Source: Verrucomicrobiaceae bacterium (GTDB lineage Bacteria > Verrucomicrobiota > Verrucomicrobiae > Verrucomicrobiales > Akkermansiaceae). From it: a DNA stretch of 6,055 nt. The DNA lies in contig CANBTO010000334.1 of NCBI GenBank assembly GCA_947372405.1, positions 1-6,055 of the forward strand. Direction: 5' to 3'. Numbering within the stretch: position 1 is the first letter of the stretch; each line of letters starts with the position of its first letter. The position numbers and the translations under genes are program-made. Of this stretch, positions 4,084 through 6,055 are shown in pieces. Below the pieces are notes generated by a model. That model was not told the DNA's origin. It ran no database searches and saw nothing but the letters and a program-made list of their open reading frames with translations.

Positions 4084-6055
4084 ATGAACCTGCCGCGACA
4101 TCCCAAAGCTAAACATTTCCATGGCCTGGGCTTGCTGGCAGGAGTTCAGAGTTTCGCCGAGCTTGAAGCGCGAATCGCAGCTCTACCCACCGAGCACGCA
4201 CGAGGAGCCGCACTCGAAATCTTCGCCGAAGCGTGCCTTGCCACGCAGAGAGTCTATCAGGCACGCGACGTCTGGCCGGGAAATTCAATGCCTTCAGCAC
4301 TCCGGCAGCAACTCCGCTTGCCAATAGCGGACATGGGAGTAGACGGCGTATTCGTCACGGCGGCAGATGAACCAGTCTGTTATCAATCGAAGTTTCGCAC
4401 TGGACGCCCTGCGCTCACATGGACCGAGCTGTCCACATTCTATGGCCTGGCTGATGTTGGCGGACGGCGGCTGGTTTTCACCAACTGTGATTTGGTGGCT
4501 CGCGTCGCCGAGGAACGCCTCGGGGCAATCTTCGTCAGGGGCAGTGATCTGGACCGGCTCACACCGGAAGATTTTCAGATCATCGAAGCCTGGCTCGCAG
4601 AGCAACCCGCCACCCCAAAGAGGAAGACGCCAGATCCACACCAACTCGTCGCTTTGGACGAAATCGTGGGCGGCCTGTTACGCGGACCACGGGCCACGGC
4701 GTTGATGGCTTGCGGCAGCGGTAAAGCCTTGGTCGCCCTTTGGACTGCTGAACGCCTCGATGCGCGCACCGTGCTGATTTTGCTGCCCTCGCTCGCGCTG
4801 GTTCGCCAGACCTTGCACGTGTGGCTCCATGAAACGAGTTGGCCGGATGTCCAGTTCTTGTGCGTCTGTTCCGATCCGACCGTTCAAGGGGAGGAGGATT
4901 CACTGCTGGTTCGTCCGGCCGACCTCGACTTTGCCGTCACGACCAAGAGTGCCGACGTGCGGCGTTTTCTTGAGCGTCCAACCGACTCGGTGCGCTTGGT
5001 GTTTTCCACTTATCAATCCACCAAAGTTGTCGCGGAAGCCGTCGCGGGCTTGCCGCCGTTTGACTTCGCCGTGTTCGACGAAGCTCACAAGACCGCTGGA
5101 CGAGACGGGGCGAGGTTTGCACTCGCACTCAAGGATGAGCACCTGCCTATCGCCCGCCGACTTTTCATGACCGCTACGCCACGGCACTACGACGTGGCGA
5201 GGAAGGACAAGTTTGGTGAATCGAAAGTTGTCTTCTCGATGGACGCGCCTGAAACCTACGGGCCGGTGGTTCATCGCTTGCCGTTCAGTGCGGCTGCAAA
5301 GGCGGGTATCATAACCGACTACAAGGTTATCATTTCGGTCGTGACTTCCGAGATGGTTACCAACGAGGCACTCCGCCTTGGCGTGGTTTTGGTTGATGGT
5401 GACGAAGTGAAAGCACGGCAGGTTGCCAACCAAATCGCCGTCAAGTCAGCTATCGAGAAATACAACGTTTCGAAGGTGTTCACGTTTCACTCGAAAGTAT
5501 CTTCTGCAAAGTCGTTCACTTCTGATGGACCGGAAGGCATAGGAACTCATCTAGAAGGGTTTCAGTGTGCCTATATCGAAGGAGCGATGAATACTGCCTA
5601 TCGCGAACGGCTACTGCGTGATTTCGCTTTCATGCCGCGCGCCATCCTTTCCAATGCCCGCTGCCTCACAGAAGGTGTGGATGTTCCTGCGGTGGATATG
5701 GTGGCATTCCTGAGTCCGAAACGCAGCTTGGTGGATATTGTGCAGGCCACGGGTCGGGCGATGCGCCTATCGCCCGAGACGGGGGAGGAATTCGGCTACG
5801 TGCTCGTGCCGCTCTATGTGGAAAAAGCACGCGGCGAGACCATTGAACAAGCGGTACTTCGCAGCAACTTCGATGAAGTCTGGAAAGTCCTCCAAGGCTT
5901 GAAGGAACAAGATGATTTGCTGTCACAAACAATCGCCGAGATGAGGATTGAGCGCGGCCGCACAGGCGGCTTCGACGATAGCCGCTTCCGAGAGCGCGTT
6001 GAAGTTCTTGGCCCTGAGCTTTCGCTGGAAACGTTAAGGAACACGATTACCGCCG
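4084..6055 (+). CDS. Mrr-like nuclease fused to DEAH-box SF2 helicase, 3' end beyond window
   Basis: I translated this frame by eye: it stays open for 657 codons to the edge. The ATG at 4084 is the only start before the nuclease domain; a TAG at 4027 closes the frame upstream. Residues about 40-150 form an Mrr-like PD-(D/E)xK nuclease: FAEACLATQ helix, D87 in MGVDGVF, and QSK (101-103) in YQSKFR. The helicase follows: Walker A ACGSGKAL (209-216), PSLALVRQTL, DEAH (332-335), MTATPRHY (362-369), FTFHSK (466-471), ARCLTEGVDVP (525-535) and QATGRAMR (554-561). This architecture occurs in DNA-translocating restriction and type ISP-related enzymes, so a role in cleaving foreign DNA is likely; type ISP proteins also carry a methyltransferase domain, which could only lie past the edge. 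Ala215 replaces the usual Walker A Thr/Ser. No Shine-Dalgarno sequence is evident; the ATG overlaps an upstream stop as ATGA. Its codon choice looks less GC-biased than that of dnaE, a hint of transfer. Confidence 0.9.
   Translation, partial: MNLPRHPKAKHFHGLGLLAGVQSFAELEARIAALPTEHARGAALEIFAEACLATQRVYQARDVWPGNSMPSALRQQLRLPIADMGVDGVFVTAADEPVCYQSKFRTGRPALTWTELSTFYGLADVGGRRLVFTNCDLVARVAEERLGAIFVRGSDLDRLTPEDFQIIEAWLAEQPATPKRKTPDPHQLVALDEIVGGLLRGPRATALMACGSGKALVALWTAERLDARTVLILLPSLALVRQTLHVWLHETSWPDVQFLCVCSDPTVQGEEDSLLVRPADLDFAVTTKSADVRRFLERPTDSVRLVFSTYQSTKVVAEAVAGLPPFDFAVFDEAHKTAGRDGARFALALKDEHLPIARRLFMTATPRHYDVARKDKFGESKVVFSMDAPETYGPVVHRLPFSAAAKAGIITDYKVIISVVTSEMVTNEALRLGVVLVDGDEVKARQVANQIAVKSAIEKYNVSKVFTFHSKVSSAKSFTSDGPEGIGTHLEGFQCAYIEGAMNTAYRERLLRDFAFMPRAILSNARCLTEGVDVPAVDMVAFLSPKRSLVDIVQATGRAMRLSPETGEEFGYVLVPLYVEKARGETIEQAVLRSNFDEVWKVLQGLKEQDDLLSQTIAEMRIERGRTGGFDDSRFRERVEVLGPELSLETLRNTITA

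Noticed and set aside
4367..4705. A 112-codon plus-strand frame within the nuclease-helicase gene
   Set aside because: It is in a different frame from the nuclease domain and is Ser/Arg/Pro-rich with no motif.
4900..5433. A 177-codon minus-strand open frame opposite the helicase
   Set aside because: It lies fully within the helicase coding region, whose motifs are clear on the other strand.
1..6055. CRISPR array, tRNA, rRNA or insertion sequence
   Set aside because: No regularly spaced repeats, no cloverleaf or rRNA signature, and no transposase motif were seen on either strand.

Overview
The window is GC-rich bacterial chromosome. Everything recognisable reads left to right on the + strand. 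The DnaE sequence, the GC-rich codon use and the short CTTTGCG-type and GTAGCGGCG-type intergenic repeats remind me of Verrucomicrobiota (Opitutae-like). That assignment rests on memory of similar sequences, not on a search, and is only moderately likely.

Bases 1-2835 are the C-terminal four fifths of dnaE, the replicative DNA polymerase III alpha subunit. It is in frame from the first base, so the missing N-terminus (most of the PHP domain) lies to the left. About 40 bp after its stop comes a compact type II toxin-antitoxin pair: a FitA/VapB-like ribbon-helix-helix antitoxin (2908-3183) and an overlapping PIN-domain VapC/FitB-like toxin (3176-3577). A perfect 18-bp palindrome between a TTGACA box and the antitoxin start looks like the autoregulatory operator.

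Bases 3578-3938 carry no convincing gene but are rich in structure. There is a decayed long inverted repeat (3668-3739), a strong intrinsic-terminator-like hairpin (3749-3788), a perfect 7-bp inverted repeat (3813-3830) and a CTTTGCG-type direct repeat (3898-3930). The last sits directly against a short fragment of a type I restriction-modification methyltransferase (HsdM-like, 3939-4073) that lacks its catalytic core.

From 4084 to the right edge an uninterrupted reading frame without a stop encodes at least 657 residues. It combines an N-terminal Mrr-like PD-(D/E)xK nuclease with a DEAH-box superfamily 2 helicase, as in restriction/defence enzymes. The Walker A threonine/serine is replaced by alanine. 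Together, a core replication gene is followed by an accessory stretch: toxin-antitoxin module, palindromic repeats, methyltransferase remnant and nuclease-helicase. This looks like the left edge of a defence island. The most interesting candidate is the nuclease-helicase, which keeps restriction machinery while its adjacent methyltransferase is reduced to a remnant; its partners, if any, are beyond the window.
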